NCBI GenBank assembly: GCA_012270595.1
Contig: JAAXIA010000111.1
Coordinates: 1-6,066, forward strand
Direction of reading: 5' to 3'
Origin: Rhodanobacteraceae bacterium
GTDB lineage: Bacteria; Pseudomonadota; Gammaproteobacteria; Xanthomonadales; Rhodanobacteraceae
DNA length: 6,066 bases
Shown: piece after piece, positions 1-6,040 of the stretch
Layout: every line of letters begins with the position of its first letter
Position numbering within the stretch: the first letter of the stretch is position 1
The notes under the pieces: generated by a model
Database searches by the model: none
The model's input: only the letters and a program-made list of their open reading frames with translations
Told to the model about the DNA's origin: nothing
Made by a program: the position numbers and the translations under genes

Positions 1-189
1 AACGTTTCGCACGCCAACAACAAGACGCGCCGCCGCTGGTTACCCAACCTGCATGAGCGCCGTTTCTGGCTTGCCAGCGAAAATCGCTGGGTCAAGCTGC
101 GCATTTCCAACCATGCACTGCGCACCATCGACAAAAAAGGCATCGAAACCGTGGTCGCTGAATTGCGTGCCCATGGCGAAAAACTTTAA
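1..189 (+). CDS. rpmB: 50S ribosomal protein L28, C-terminal part (5' end outside window)
   Basis: The first reading frame is open from base 1 and encodes 62 residues ending in a TAA at 187-189. It contains [18 protein letters not shown] near the start and [20 protein letters not shown] at the end, which follow the L28 pattern (LPNLHxxRFW and a final DKKGIxTVxAELRAxGEK). Compared with the 78-residue E. coli protein as I remember it, about 16 N-terminal residues lie outside the window. L28 is a basic protein of the large ribosomal subunit. Its stop codon overlaps the ribosome-binding site of rpmG, 12 bp ahead of the rpmG start, so the two are almost certainly one transcript, as is usual in proteobacteria. 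Identity is secure; only the left edge is undetermined. Confidence 0.96.
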   Translation, partial: NVSHANNKTRRRWLPNLHERRFWLASENRWVKLRISNHALRTIDKKGIETVVAELRAHGEKL

Positions 190-193
190 AGGA
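188..193 (+). promoter_or_regulatory. Ribosome-binding site of rpmG
   Basis: AAAGGA lies 8 nt before the rpmG ATG and shares its first two bases with the TAA stop of rpmB. This is a good Shine-Dalgarno match at a normal distance. The overlap suggests translational coupling of the two ribosomal protein genes. Confidence 0.75.
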
Positions 194-201
194 ATCCCAT
201 C

Positions 202-369
202 ATGGCTAAAAGCAAACAGGACAAAATCCGCCTAATCTCCTCTGCCGGTACTGGTCACTTCTACACCACGCAAAAAAACAAGAAAAACACACCGGACAAG
301 TTTGAGTTCAAGAAGTACGATCCGACCATACGTAAGCACGTCATCTACAAGGAAAGCAAGATCAAGTAA
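202..369 (+). CDS. rpmG: 50S ribosomal protein L33, cysteine-free type
   Basis: This complete 55-residue protein starts at ATG 202 and ends at TAA 367-369, the same length as E. coli L33. The core [17 protein letters not shown] and the C-terminal [17 protein letters not shown] are diagnostic for the family. There are no cysteines, so this is the zinc-independent form rather than the zinc-ribbon form with two CxxC pairs. L33 is a small basic protein of the large ribosomal subunit near the E site. The gene follows rpmB by 12 bp with a good Shine-Dalgarno sequence and is followed 8 bp after its stop by a strong hairpin, so it is the last gene of its operon. No second L33 copy is visible in the window. 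Confidence 0.97.
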   Translation: MAKSKQDKIRLISSAGTGHFYTTQKNKKNTPDKFEFKKYDPTIRKHVIYKESKIK

Positions 370-377
370 TACTGTAC

Positions 378-405
378 AAAGAACCCGCCTTGTGGCGGGT
401 TCTTT
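378..405. terminator. Hairpin terminator after rpmB-rpmG, probably bidirectional
   Basis: AAAGAACCCGCC (378-389), loop TTGT (390-393) and GGCGGGTTCTTT (394-405) form a perfect 12-bp stem with a 4-nt loop. The A-rich left arm and T-rich right arm make it look like a rho-independent terminator read from either strand. It sits 8 bp after the rpmG stop and about 126 bp beyond the stop of the convergent desA. No long T run follows the stem, so the U tract is the TTCTTT of the right arm itself. Confidence 0.88.
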
Positions 406-500
406 GCTGTACATGGATTTTTCGCTTTCGCGGGAGTGGCAAAGTAAGCACCATAACAACACAAGGCACACAGCCAAGCAACTCTTCTGCAAACTAACCA

Positions 501-522
501 GCAAGACCATATTTCGGCTTGC
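501..522 (-). terminator. Possible weak terminator of desA
   Basis: GCAAG-A-CC (501-508) and GG-CTTGC (516-522) can form a 7-bp stem with one bulged A and a 7-nt loop, about 10 nt beyond the desA stop. On the minus strand it is followed only by the mildly T-rich TGGTTAGTTTG. It is plausible but weak, and the stronger hairpin at 378-405 may be the real end of the desA transcript. Confidence 0.3.
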
Positions 523-531
523 ACCCGCGAG

Positions 532-1728
532 CTAAGCCTCTGCGCTTAGACAATACCCCTTTAACCGCCAAGCAAATTCTCTTAATACCCGAACACCACT
601 TTGCTCGGCATCACTGATCCATTGCTGAAGACTCTTCAAGCCCTGCTCCGCACCGCGCTGCTCCATCAAAACCACCAAGCGATTACGGTACTCGTACACA
701 AGCTTCAGTATGGGGCGCTTGGCCAGCACTGCCTGCAAGTGACCTCTACCTTCGCTATCTAACCAGCGCCCACCATCCGCCAACGCGCGACGCAGACGAC
801 GTGGTACGACTTTCAGGTTGTCGCCAGCGCTCATGGCTTCCTCACGCAAGGTGGGTAGAATCACGCCTCGATGGTAGTCCGTCATGGCCTGAAAACGATG
901 TGTTAGTACAGCCTTTAAGGTTTCCGCATCAGGTAAAGGCACATTGGGTCGCACATCTAGTTTTGGAGCAACACGAAGCACTTTGGCCAGACCCACAGCA
1001 CGCAGCACACAAATAACGGCCCAGCCGATATCAAACTCCCATTTTCGTAAGGCGAATTTGGCCGAACTTGGAAAGGCATGATGGTTGTTATGCAATTCTT
1101 CCCCGCCAATCCAGAAGCCCCATGGAAAAAGGTTTGTCGCCGTATCGGCACTTTCAAAGTTACGATACCCCCACCAGTGACCAATACCATTAATGAAACC
1201 GGCAGCCCAGAATGGAATCCAGATCATCTGAACCGCCCATATCGCGATACCAAGTACACCGAACAGAGCCAGGTTAACCAGGACCATCAGCGCCAGGCCG
1301 TAATACGGGTACGCACTGTAGAGCTTGCGCTCAATCCAGTCATCGGGAGTTCCGCGCCCGTATTTCTCCATGTCTTCCTTGACCTGACTGGCATCACGGT
1401 AGAGCGCCACACCATCCCAAAACACCTTTTTGATGCCGTAGATCTGCGGACTGTGTGGATCCTCCGCCGTTTCCACCTTGGCGTGATGCTTACGGTGCAC
1501 CGCCACCCACTCTTTGGTAACCATGCCCGTCGTGAGCCAACTCCAGAAACGGAAAAAATGCGCGACAACCGGGTGCAAATCGACACCGCGGTGGGTCTGG
1601 CAACGGTGCAGATACAAAGTCACCGTAAAAATAGTAAGCTGGGTCACCACCAGAAGATAACCCAACATACTAACCCAGCCTGCGCCAGTCAGTCCGTGAG
1701 AGAGAAAATCGAGGACAGTATCAAGCAT
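532..1728 (-). CDS. desA: Membrane fatty acid desaturase (delta-9 type, DesA-like)
   Basis: This 398-residue integral membrane di-iron desaturase introduces a double bond into a saturated acyl chain using O2 and an electron carrier. The three histidine boxes are visible: HRCQTH at 41-46, HRKHH at 78-82 and HNNHH at 213-217. The extra metal-site motif NGIGH lies at 180-184. Hydrophobic stretches near 19-40, 54-70 and 144-184 fit two pairs of membrane helices with the histidines on the cytoplasmic side. After the third box come about 180 mostly soluble residues. These, together with phrases such as DDWIER, MIWIPFWAAG and EELHNNHH, resemble my recollection of Pseudomonas aeruginosa DesA (about 394 aa), which acts on phospholipid-bound acyl chains. 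The lipid-bound substrate is inferred from that resemblance. The start at 1728 gives a normal N-terminus; GGGTGA 9 nt upstream is a modest ribosome-binding site. The gene stands alone, convergent with rpmG and divergent from mutM. Confidence 0.92.
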   Translation of the reverse strand: MLDTVLDFLSHGLTGAGWVSMLGYLLVVTQLTIFTVTLYLHRCQTHRGVDLHPVVAHFFRFWSWLTTGMVTKEWVAVHRKHHAKVETAEDPHSPQIYGIKKVFWDGVALYRDASQVKEDMEKYGRGTPDDWIERKLYSAYPYYGLALMVLVNLALFGVLGIAIWAVQMIWIPFWAAGFINGIGHWWGYRNFESADTATNLFPWGFWIGGEELHNNHHAFPSSAKFALRKWEFDIGWAVICVLRAVGLAKVLRVAPKLDVRPNVPLPDAETLKAVLTHRFQAMTDYHRGVILPTLREEAMSAGDNLKVVPRRLRRALADGGRWLDSEGRGHLQAVLAKRPILKLVYEYRNRLVVLMEQRGAEQGLKSLQQWISDAEQSGVRVLREFAWRLKGYCLSAEA

Positions 1729-2072
1729 GCGTTCAAATCACCCGGTCAAAACCACGAAAAACGGCCAACATAACGGGCCGACTCACCACATACCACGCGC
1801 TCAGAAAATCTTATCCAGATACTCGAGGCCTCCATTATCCATCAAACCGTGCCCATTTGGCAATCAGGATAGAATCTTCCTGTCAAGCCTTTGATGCACT
1901 TTTGTACCAACATCAAAAGTCTTTATGTCGCCCGGTAAAGCCAGAAGAACCTGTTAAAAGCTTAAGGGTAGCGTATCTTTATCCCTAACTCATGCTTTGA
2001 AATGCCGGCTTAGCCTGGATCAAACCCTAAACCAACCATAGCTCATCTACCACCTCAAGCCACTTAACTCCG
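1729..2072. other. Divergent intergenic region between desA and mutM
   Basis: These 344 bp separate two divergent starts and must carry their regulatory signals. I see no gene, tRNA or terminator. Both strands were searched for sigma-70 hexamers with 16-18 bp spacing, and nothing better than three matches in each box was found. The visible structure is a pair of overlapping inverted repeats at 1890-1920 and a CTTAAG at 1961-1966 that recurs upstream of asnB. mutM has no recognisable Shine-Dalgarno sequence directly before its ATG. Confidence 0.6.
1890..1920. repeat. Overlapping short inverted repeats, operator-like
   Basis: ACTTTTG (1898-1904) is repeated in inverted orientation as CAAAAGT (1914-1920) with 9 bp between them. 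TTTGATG (1890-1896) is repeated inverted as CATCAAA (1911-1917). A further CATCAAA lies at 1840-1846. The dyads lie between desA and mutM and could bind a dimeric regulator, but neither matches an operator I recognise. Confidence 0.3.
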
Positions 2073-2900
2073 ATGCCCGAATTACCCGAAGTCGAAACCA
2101 CCCGCTGCGGGATCCTGGCGCACGTACTCGGTCGCCGCGTAGCGACAGTAACGCTGCGCCGCCATGATCTGCGCTGGCCCATTTCTGAAGAAATTGCCAG
2201 GCTCCTGCCGTGTCAGCGCGTTAAGACTATTGAACGACGGGCAAAATATCTGCTGCTGCACACTGCTGCTGGCAGTGCACTATTCCACCTGGGTATGAGC
2301 GGTATGCTGCGTGTACTGCCAGCATCGACACCACCAGGCAAGCACGACCACGTAGACATCATGCTACAGGCAGGGTATGGTGAAGAACCCTGGGTATTAC
2401 GATTTACCGATCCGCGCCGGTTCGGCTGTCTGCTATGGCAAGCACCCGGTACGACCCACGCGCTGCTCACCCAACTTGGCCACGAACCACTGGACGAGCA
2501 CTTTGATGGCGTTTATCTTTGGCGGCTTTCGCGCCGGCGCTGCGGCGCAGTAAAAACATTTCTGATGAACAACGCCATCGTCGTCGGCGTCGGTAACATC
2601 TACGCCAACGAGGCATTATTTGCTGCCGGTATCCACCCGCGCCAGCAGGCCGGTCGCGTGTCGCGTGTGCGCTACGTGCGCCTGGCTGCCGAAGTCAAAC
2701 ATATTCTTTCCTTGGCTATAAAGCGCGGCGGCACGACCTTACGCGATTTTCTGAGTCCTGATGGCACGCCAGGCTATTTTCACCGTGAACTCATGGTCTA
2801 CAGTCGCGCTGGTGAAGCATGCAAAACCTGCGCCACCATGATTAAGTACGCGCGACTGGGACAACGCTCTACCTTCTGGTGCCCACGTTGTCAGCGCTAA
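2073..2900 (+). CDS. mutM: Formamidopyrimidine-DNA glycosylase (Fpg)
   Basis: This 275-residue bifunctional glycosylase/AP lyase removes 8-oxoguanine and formamidopyrimidines from DNA. The N-terminus MPELPEVETTRCGI carries Pro2 (the catalytic nucleophile once Met is removed) and Glu3. Lys58 matches the conserved catalytic-domain lysine in RRAKYLLL. HLGMSG (72-77) and DPRRFG (113-118) hold the residues that fill the gap left by the flipped base. VGVGNIYANEALFAAGIHP (171-189) is the helix-two-turn-helix region. The C-terminal zinc finger has Cys250, Cys253, Cys270 and Cys273, with the conserved Arg265 in its hairpin. Every key residue is present, and the length is close to the 269 residues of the E. 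coli enzyme. The start is fixed because Pro must follow Met. No clear ribosome-binding site precedes it. The gene is alone on its strand, divergent from desA and convergent with prfB 45 bp away. Confidence 0.97.
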   Translation: MPELPEVETTRCGILAHVLGRRVATVTLRRHDLRWPISEEIARLLPCQRVKTIERRAKYLLLHTAAGSALFHLGMSGMLRVLPASTPPGKHDHVDIMLQAGYGEEPWVLRFTDPRRFGCLLWQAPGTTHALLTQLGHEPLDEHFDGVYLWRLSRRRCGAVKTFLMNNAIVVGVGNIYANEALFAAGIHPRQQAGRVSRVRYVRLAAEVKHILSLAIKRGGTTLRDFLSPDGTPGYFHRELMVYSRAGEACKTCATMIKYARLGQRSTFWCPRCQR

Positions 2901-2945
2901 GTGGCTGCTCGAACACATTGTTTTTCATCGGGAAATCCCATCTAC

Positions 2946-4071
2946 CTAGGCGTCAGAACGCTTAGCTCCCGCTTCCAGACCACATTTGAGACTGGCCTCA
3001 ATAAATCCATCCAGATCACCATCGAGCACCTTTTGGGTGTCGGTACGCTCAACACCCGTGCGCAGGTCCTTAATGCGGCTTTGATCAAGCACATAGTTGC
3101 GGATCTGACTCCCCCAGCCGATGTCGGACTTGCCTGCCTCCAACGCATCACGCTCAGCATTACGCTTTTGTACTTCCAGTTCGTACAACTTGGCATTTAG
3201 CATTTTTATCGCCCGGTCACGGTTGGCATGCTGGCTACGTTCGGTTTGACAAGCCACCACCACTCCGCTGGGCAGATGCGTAATACGCACTGCCGATTCG
3301 GTTTTGTTAACATGCTGACCACCAGCACCGGAAGAACGGTAAACTTCGGTGCGCAGATGCGCCGGGTTAATGGCGACCTCAATAGAGTTATCCACCTCGG
3401 GGGAAACAAATACGCTGCCAAAGCTGGTATGACGACGGTTATCTGAATCAAACGGGCTCTTGCGTACCAGCCGGTGGATACCGATCTCGGTTTTCAACCA
3501 GCCGTAGGCGTAATCGGCCTCGACGTGCACAGTGGCAGATTTAATGCCGGCCACATCACCACCGGAGATTTCCATCAGGGTCGTTTTCCAGCCACGCGAC
3601 TCGCACCAGCGCAGGTACATGCGCAGAAGCATCTCAGCCCAGTCCTGCGCTTCGGTACCACCGGCTCCGGCCTGGATATCCACAAAGGCATGGCAGGCAT
3701 CCATAGCCCCTGAAAACATGCGCTGAAACTCCAGCTTGGCAACCAGCCCCTCCAGTCTGGTCAAATCATCTGCCACTGATCGTATGGTGTCCTCATCACC
3801 GTCAGCCATGGCCATTTCCAGCAGCTCACCAGCATCACTCAACCCAGCAGCAAGGCCATCGATACCATCGACCACACTACACAGACGCGCCCTCTCCCGA
3901 CCTAATTCCTGTGCCCGTGGCGGATCATTCCATATGGCAGGATCTTCCAGCTCGCGGCGCACTTCTTCAAGACGCTCACTCCTGGAAAAGTAGTCAAAGA
4001 CACCCCCTAAGCGATTCAACACGCTCCTTGAGGTCAGCGATGTGTGCATGGATGGGATTGATTTCGATCAT
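2946..4071 (-). CDS. prfB: Peptide chain release factor 2, made by programmed +1 frameshift
   Basis: RF2 recognises UAA and UGA stop codons and triggers release of the finished protein. The start at ATG 4071-4069 opens a 25-codon frame ([14 protein letters not shown] to LRGCL) that stops at UGA 3996-3994. Skipping T3996 joins it to a 349-codon frame from GAC 3995 to TAG 2948-2946, giving 374 residues. In the fused numbering, the stop-codon-reading tripeptide SPF is at 205-207 and the catalytic GGQ at 250-252, the same positions as in E. coli RF2. This confirms both the join and the start. Residue 246 is Ser (YRSSGAGGQ). The N-terminus MIEINP matches the family, although the ribosome-binding site (TTTGAGT) is poor. 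asnB lies 77 bp upstream on the same strand. The common downstream partner lysS is absent; mutM converges instead. The gene's own terminal stop is UAG, which RF1 reads and RF2 does not. Confidence 0.97.
3993..4008 (-). promoter_or_regulatory. RF2 programmed +1 frameshift site
   Basis: On the minus strand the sequence is AGGGGG-TGT-CTT-TGA-C. It contains the internal Shine-Dalgarno element AGGGGG (4008-4003), a 3-nt spacer, the slippery CTT codon (3999-3997) and the in-frame UGA (3996-3994) followed by C, the leakiest stop context. As I remember it, the E. coli site differs only in the spacer (TAT instead of TGT). Slow reading of the UGA when RF2 is scarce lets the peptidyl-tRNA slip from CUU to UUU, so RF2 limits its own synthesis. 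Confidence 0.96.
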
Positions 4072-4148
4072 ACTCAAACAGCGCATGAAAATGGCCGACC
4101 ATGGTAACAGAGTGCATGCATGATAATCGCACTGCGGTACCTGAACGT
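4072..4148 (-). other. asnB-prfB intergenic spacer without an obvious terminator
   Basis: The 77 bp between the asnB stop and the prfB start hold only weak dyads: an 8-bp palindrome TGCATGCA at 4113-4120 and AGTGC/GCACT arms at 4111-4115 and 4129-4133. No stem followed by a T run is visible on the minus strand. Readthrough from asnB into prfB is therefore possible, although a separate prfB promoter is not excluded. Confidence 0.4.
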
Positions 4149-5816
4149 TCAATCTACGGCGTAAGCATGCACGTCCTTTACCGCACGACCAGATGGATCG
4201 GCAGCGATGGTGAAGGCCGGATCCCAGGCCAGTGCCGCCGGCGAGGAACAGGCAATCGACTTGCCACCCGGCACAGTGGCCGCACAAGAAAGACCAGGGA
4301 AATAACGTTCAAAGATTTCCCGATAAAAATAAGCTTCCTTGGTGGTCGGTGTATTGTACGGGAAACGCGCCTTGGCAGCCGCAAACTTGCGGTCGCTCAC
4401 AAAGGCTTCAGTATGCGCCTTAAGCCCGTCAATCCAGCCATAACCTACACCATCACTGAATTGCTCCTTCTGTCGCCACAGGATTTCCTTCGGCAAGGCC
4501 CCGGCAAACGCTTCACGCAGCACCTGCTTTTCGATTCTGTCACGGCCTGCCATCTTATAGGCCGCATCCATGCTCATGGCCACATCAATAAAAGTCAGAT
4601 CCAGAAACGGCACCCGCGCCTCCACGCCCCAAGCCATCATGGCCTTGTTTGCACGCAGGCAATCATAGCAATGCAAGGCATCAAGCTTGCGTAGCGTTTC
4701 TTCGTGAAACGCTTCAGCAGAAGGTGCCTTATGGAAGTACAGATAACCACCAAAAAGCTCATCAGCCCCCTCACCGGAAAGCACCATCTTGACACCCATC
4801 GCCTTGATCCGGCGGGCCAGCAGATACATCGGTGTGGCTGCACGAATGGTGGTGACATCATAAGTTTCCAGGTGCCGGATGACCTCAGGCAGTGCATCGA
4901 GTCCTTCCTGGAAACGATAGACAAAACCGTGATGCACTGTGCCCAGTGCATCGGCTGCCACCCGGGCAAACTTGAGGTCTGGGGAACCTTCCAAACCAAT
5001 GGCGAAGGAGTGTAGCCGTGGCCACCAGGCTTCACTGCTGTCATTGTCCTCAATACGCTCACGGGCAAAACGGGCAGCGCACGCCGCTACCAGGGCAGAA
5101 TCCAGCCCACCGGAAAGCAATACGCCGTAGGGTACATCAGTCATCAACTGGCGATGCACCGCCTGTTCAAACGTTTGCCGCAGCATCAGGGGTGTGCTGG
5201 CCTGTCCACGGGTGATTGTATAATCACGCCATGGCTTGTGATAATAAGAATGCAACACACCAGCAGCACTATCATAGATATGCCCAGGCGGGAAAACGGA
5301 TACATCGGCACATACATCAACCAATGCCTTCATTTCCGAGGCCACACACAACCGCCCCTGCCCATCATGCCCCCAGTACAGTGGACACACACCGATGGGG
5401 TCGCGGGCAATCAGGTAACGCCGCGCAGCTGCATCCCACAAGACAAAGGCGAAAATTCCATTGAGCCGCGAGACAAAATCAGACGCACCGCTGTGATACA
5501 GGGCATTAATCACCTCGCAGTCCGAGCCGGTGGTGAAATCATAGCGGCTATCCTCGCGCAGTTCACGATGATTATAAATCTCGCCATTAACCGCCAGGGC
5601 CAGCACACCATCACGTGAGCGTAACGGCTGTTCCCCAGAAGTCAGATCCACGATAGCCAGACGCTCATGCACCAGGATAGCGCCATCATCGACAGATATA
5701 CCGCTCCAGTCAGGGCCGCGGTGACGCTGGCGCTGTGAACATTCCAGCGCCAGCCGACGCAGCGCAGCCACATCGTCGCCAGTTCGCAGATCAAACATTG
5801 CAAAGATAGAACACAT
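4149..5816 (-). CDS. asnB: Asparagine synthetase B, glutamine-hydrolysing
   Basis: This 555-residue cytoplasmic enzyme makes asparagine from aspartate, ATP and glutamine. It matches the 554-residue E. coli AsnB in length and order. The N-terminal class II glutaminase domain starts MCSIF, where Cys2 becomes the N-terminal nucleophile after Met removal and fixes the start. HERLAIVD (50-57), NGEIYNH (78-83 region) and GSDCE (97-101) form its glutamine site. The synthetase domain has the ATP PP-loop SGGLDS (235-240), the YDVTTIRA segment (319-326) and SGEGADE (347-353). WRQKEQFSDGVGY (447-459) and RFPYNTPT (484-491) are also typical of AsnB. All catalytic residues I can place are present. No Shine-Dalgarno sequence lies at the usual distance; a 9-bp inverted repeat ends 9 nt before the ATG. 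prfB follows 77 bp downstream on the same strand. Exosortase-linked and antibiotic-type AsnB paralogues look less likely because the match to E. coli runs full length. Confidence 0.97.
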   Translation of the reverse strand: MCSIFAMFDLRTGDDVAALRRLALECSQRQRHRGPDWSGISVDDGAILVHERLAIVDLTSGEQPLRSRDGVLALAVNGEIYNHRELREDSRYDFTTGSDCEVINALYHSGASDFVSRLNGIFAFVLWDAAARRYLIARDPIGVCPLYWGHDGQGRLCVASEMKALVDVCADVSVFPPGHIYDSAAGVLHSYYHKPWRDYTITRGQASTPLMLRQTFEQAVHRQLMTDVPYGVLLSGGLDSALVAACAARFARERIEDNDSSEAWWPRLHSFAIGLEGSPDLKFARVAADALGTVHHGFVYRFQEGLDALPEVIRHLETYDVTTIRAATPMYLLARRIKAMGVKMVLSGEGADELFGGYLYFHKAPSAEAFHEETLRKLDALHCYDCLRANKAMMAWGVEARVPFLDLTFIDVAMSMDAAYKMAGRDRIEKQVLREAFAGALPKEILWRQKEQFSDGVGYGWIDGLKAHTEAFVSDRKFAAAKARFPYNTPTTKEAYFYREIFERYFPGLSCAATVPGGKSIACSSPAALAWDPAFTIAADPSGRAVKDVHAYAVD

Positions 5817-5825
5817 ACCATGAAA

Positions 5826-5857
5826 CGCTTAAGGGCAAGAATCTCTAACCTTAAGCG
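5826..5857 (-). promoter_or_regulatory. 9-bp inverted repeat immediately upstream of asnB
   Basis: CGCTTAAGG (5826-5834) and CCTTAAGCG (5849-5857) are perfect inverted copies separated by 14 bp. In the asnB mRNA they would form a 9-bp stem ending 9 nt before the AUG, where a ribosome-binding site would normally be. As DNA, the two CTTAAG cores are 22 bp apart, about two helical turns, which also fits a protein operator. The sequence does not decide between the two. Confidence 0.5.
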
Positions 5858-5897
5858 AGCTGAACCTTGAGCGCAAGCGACCGGCCTTCCCTTAAGG
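5847..5897. repeat. Cluster of CTTAAG-type repeats in the asnB leader
   Basis: AACCTTAAGC (5847-5856) is followed 16 bp later by the near copy AACCTTGAGC (5863-5872), with 9 of 10 bases the same. The 8-bp palindrome CCTTAAGG lies at 5890-5897. With the CGCTTAAGG at 5826-5834, this gives four related elements in 72 bp upstream of asnB. Confidence 0.4.
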
Positions 5898-5933
5898 CGA
5901 CTGGCTCCACCAAATAAAACGGCCACTTCACGC

Positions 5934-6001
5934 AAAAAAGCCTGCAAGTTGGTGGGCCTTAGCCTCCCCGTGCCCGGCAAAGCCCACAGCCAATAGGCAG
6001 G
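5934..6001 (-). terminator. Long interrupted hairpin followed by T6: terminator, attenuator or small-RNA end
   Basis: CCTGC (5941-5945), TTGG (5949-5952) and TGGGC (5953-5957) pair with GCAGG (5997-6001), CCAA (5990-5993) and GCCCA (5982-5986). This leaves a 3x3 internal loop and one 3-nt bulge. GCC (5962-5964) and GGC (5976-5978) can extend it inward. On the minus strand the stem is followed by C and six T (5939-5934), the shape of a rho-independent terminator. It ends about 118 nt upstream of the asnB start. It may end an upstream transcript, act in the asnB leader, or close a small RNA. It matches no RNA family I recognise. Confidence 0.5.
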
Positions 6002-6040
6002 TCATCCCGAAACAGCCGTCGCCGCAAAGCGCCAGCTCTA

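Noticed and set aside
1078..1773. Long plus-strand open frame of 231 codons opposite desA
   Set aside because: It lies antisense to a complete desaturase with all its histidine boxes and has no recognisable domain; it is a shadow frame.
1902..1929. Sigma-70 promoter for mutM (TTGTAC, 16 bp, TATGTC)
   Set aside because: Three of six matches in each box is not enough, and no other evidence supports a start there.
2931..2940. GGGAAATCCC palindrome between mutM and prfB as a bidirectional terminator
   Set aside because: The stem is only four base pairs with a 2-nt loop, too short to terminate; the nearby T5 lies on the wrong side for mutM.
2947..2964. TAGGCGT-CAGA-ACGCTTA hairpin as a mutM terminator
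   Set aside because: The 7-bp stem needs a G-U pair, lies inside the end of prfB and is followed by GCTCCC rather than a T run.
4111..4133. AGTGC/GCACT dyad between asnB and prfB as a terminator
   Set aside because: A 5-bp stem with a 13-nt loop and no T run on the minus strand is too weak.
4101..4694. Plus-strand open frame of 197 codons opposite asnB and the intergenic spacer
   Set aside because: It is antisense to well-conserved AsnB coding sequence and has no protein-family features.
5854..5882. Sigma-70 promoter for asnB (TTGCGC, 17 bp, TAAGGT on the minus strand)
   Set aside because: Only three of six bases match in each box, which is no better than chance, although the spacing is right.
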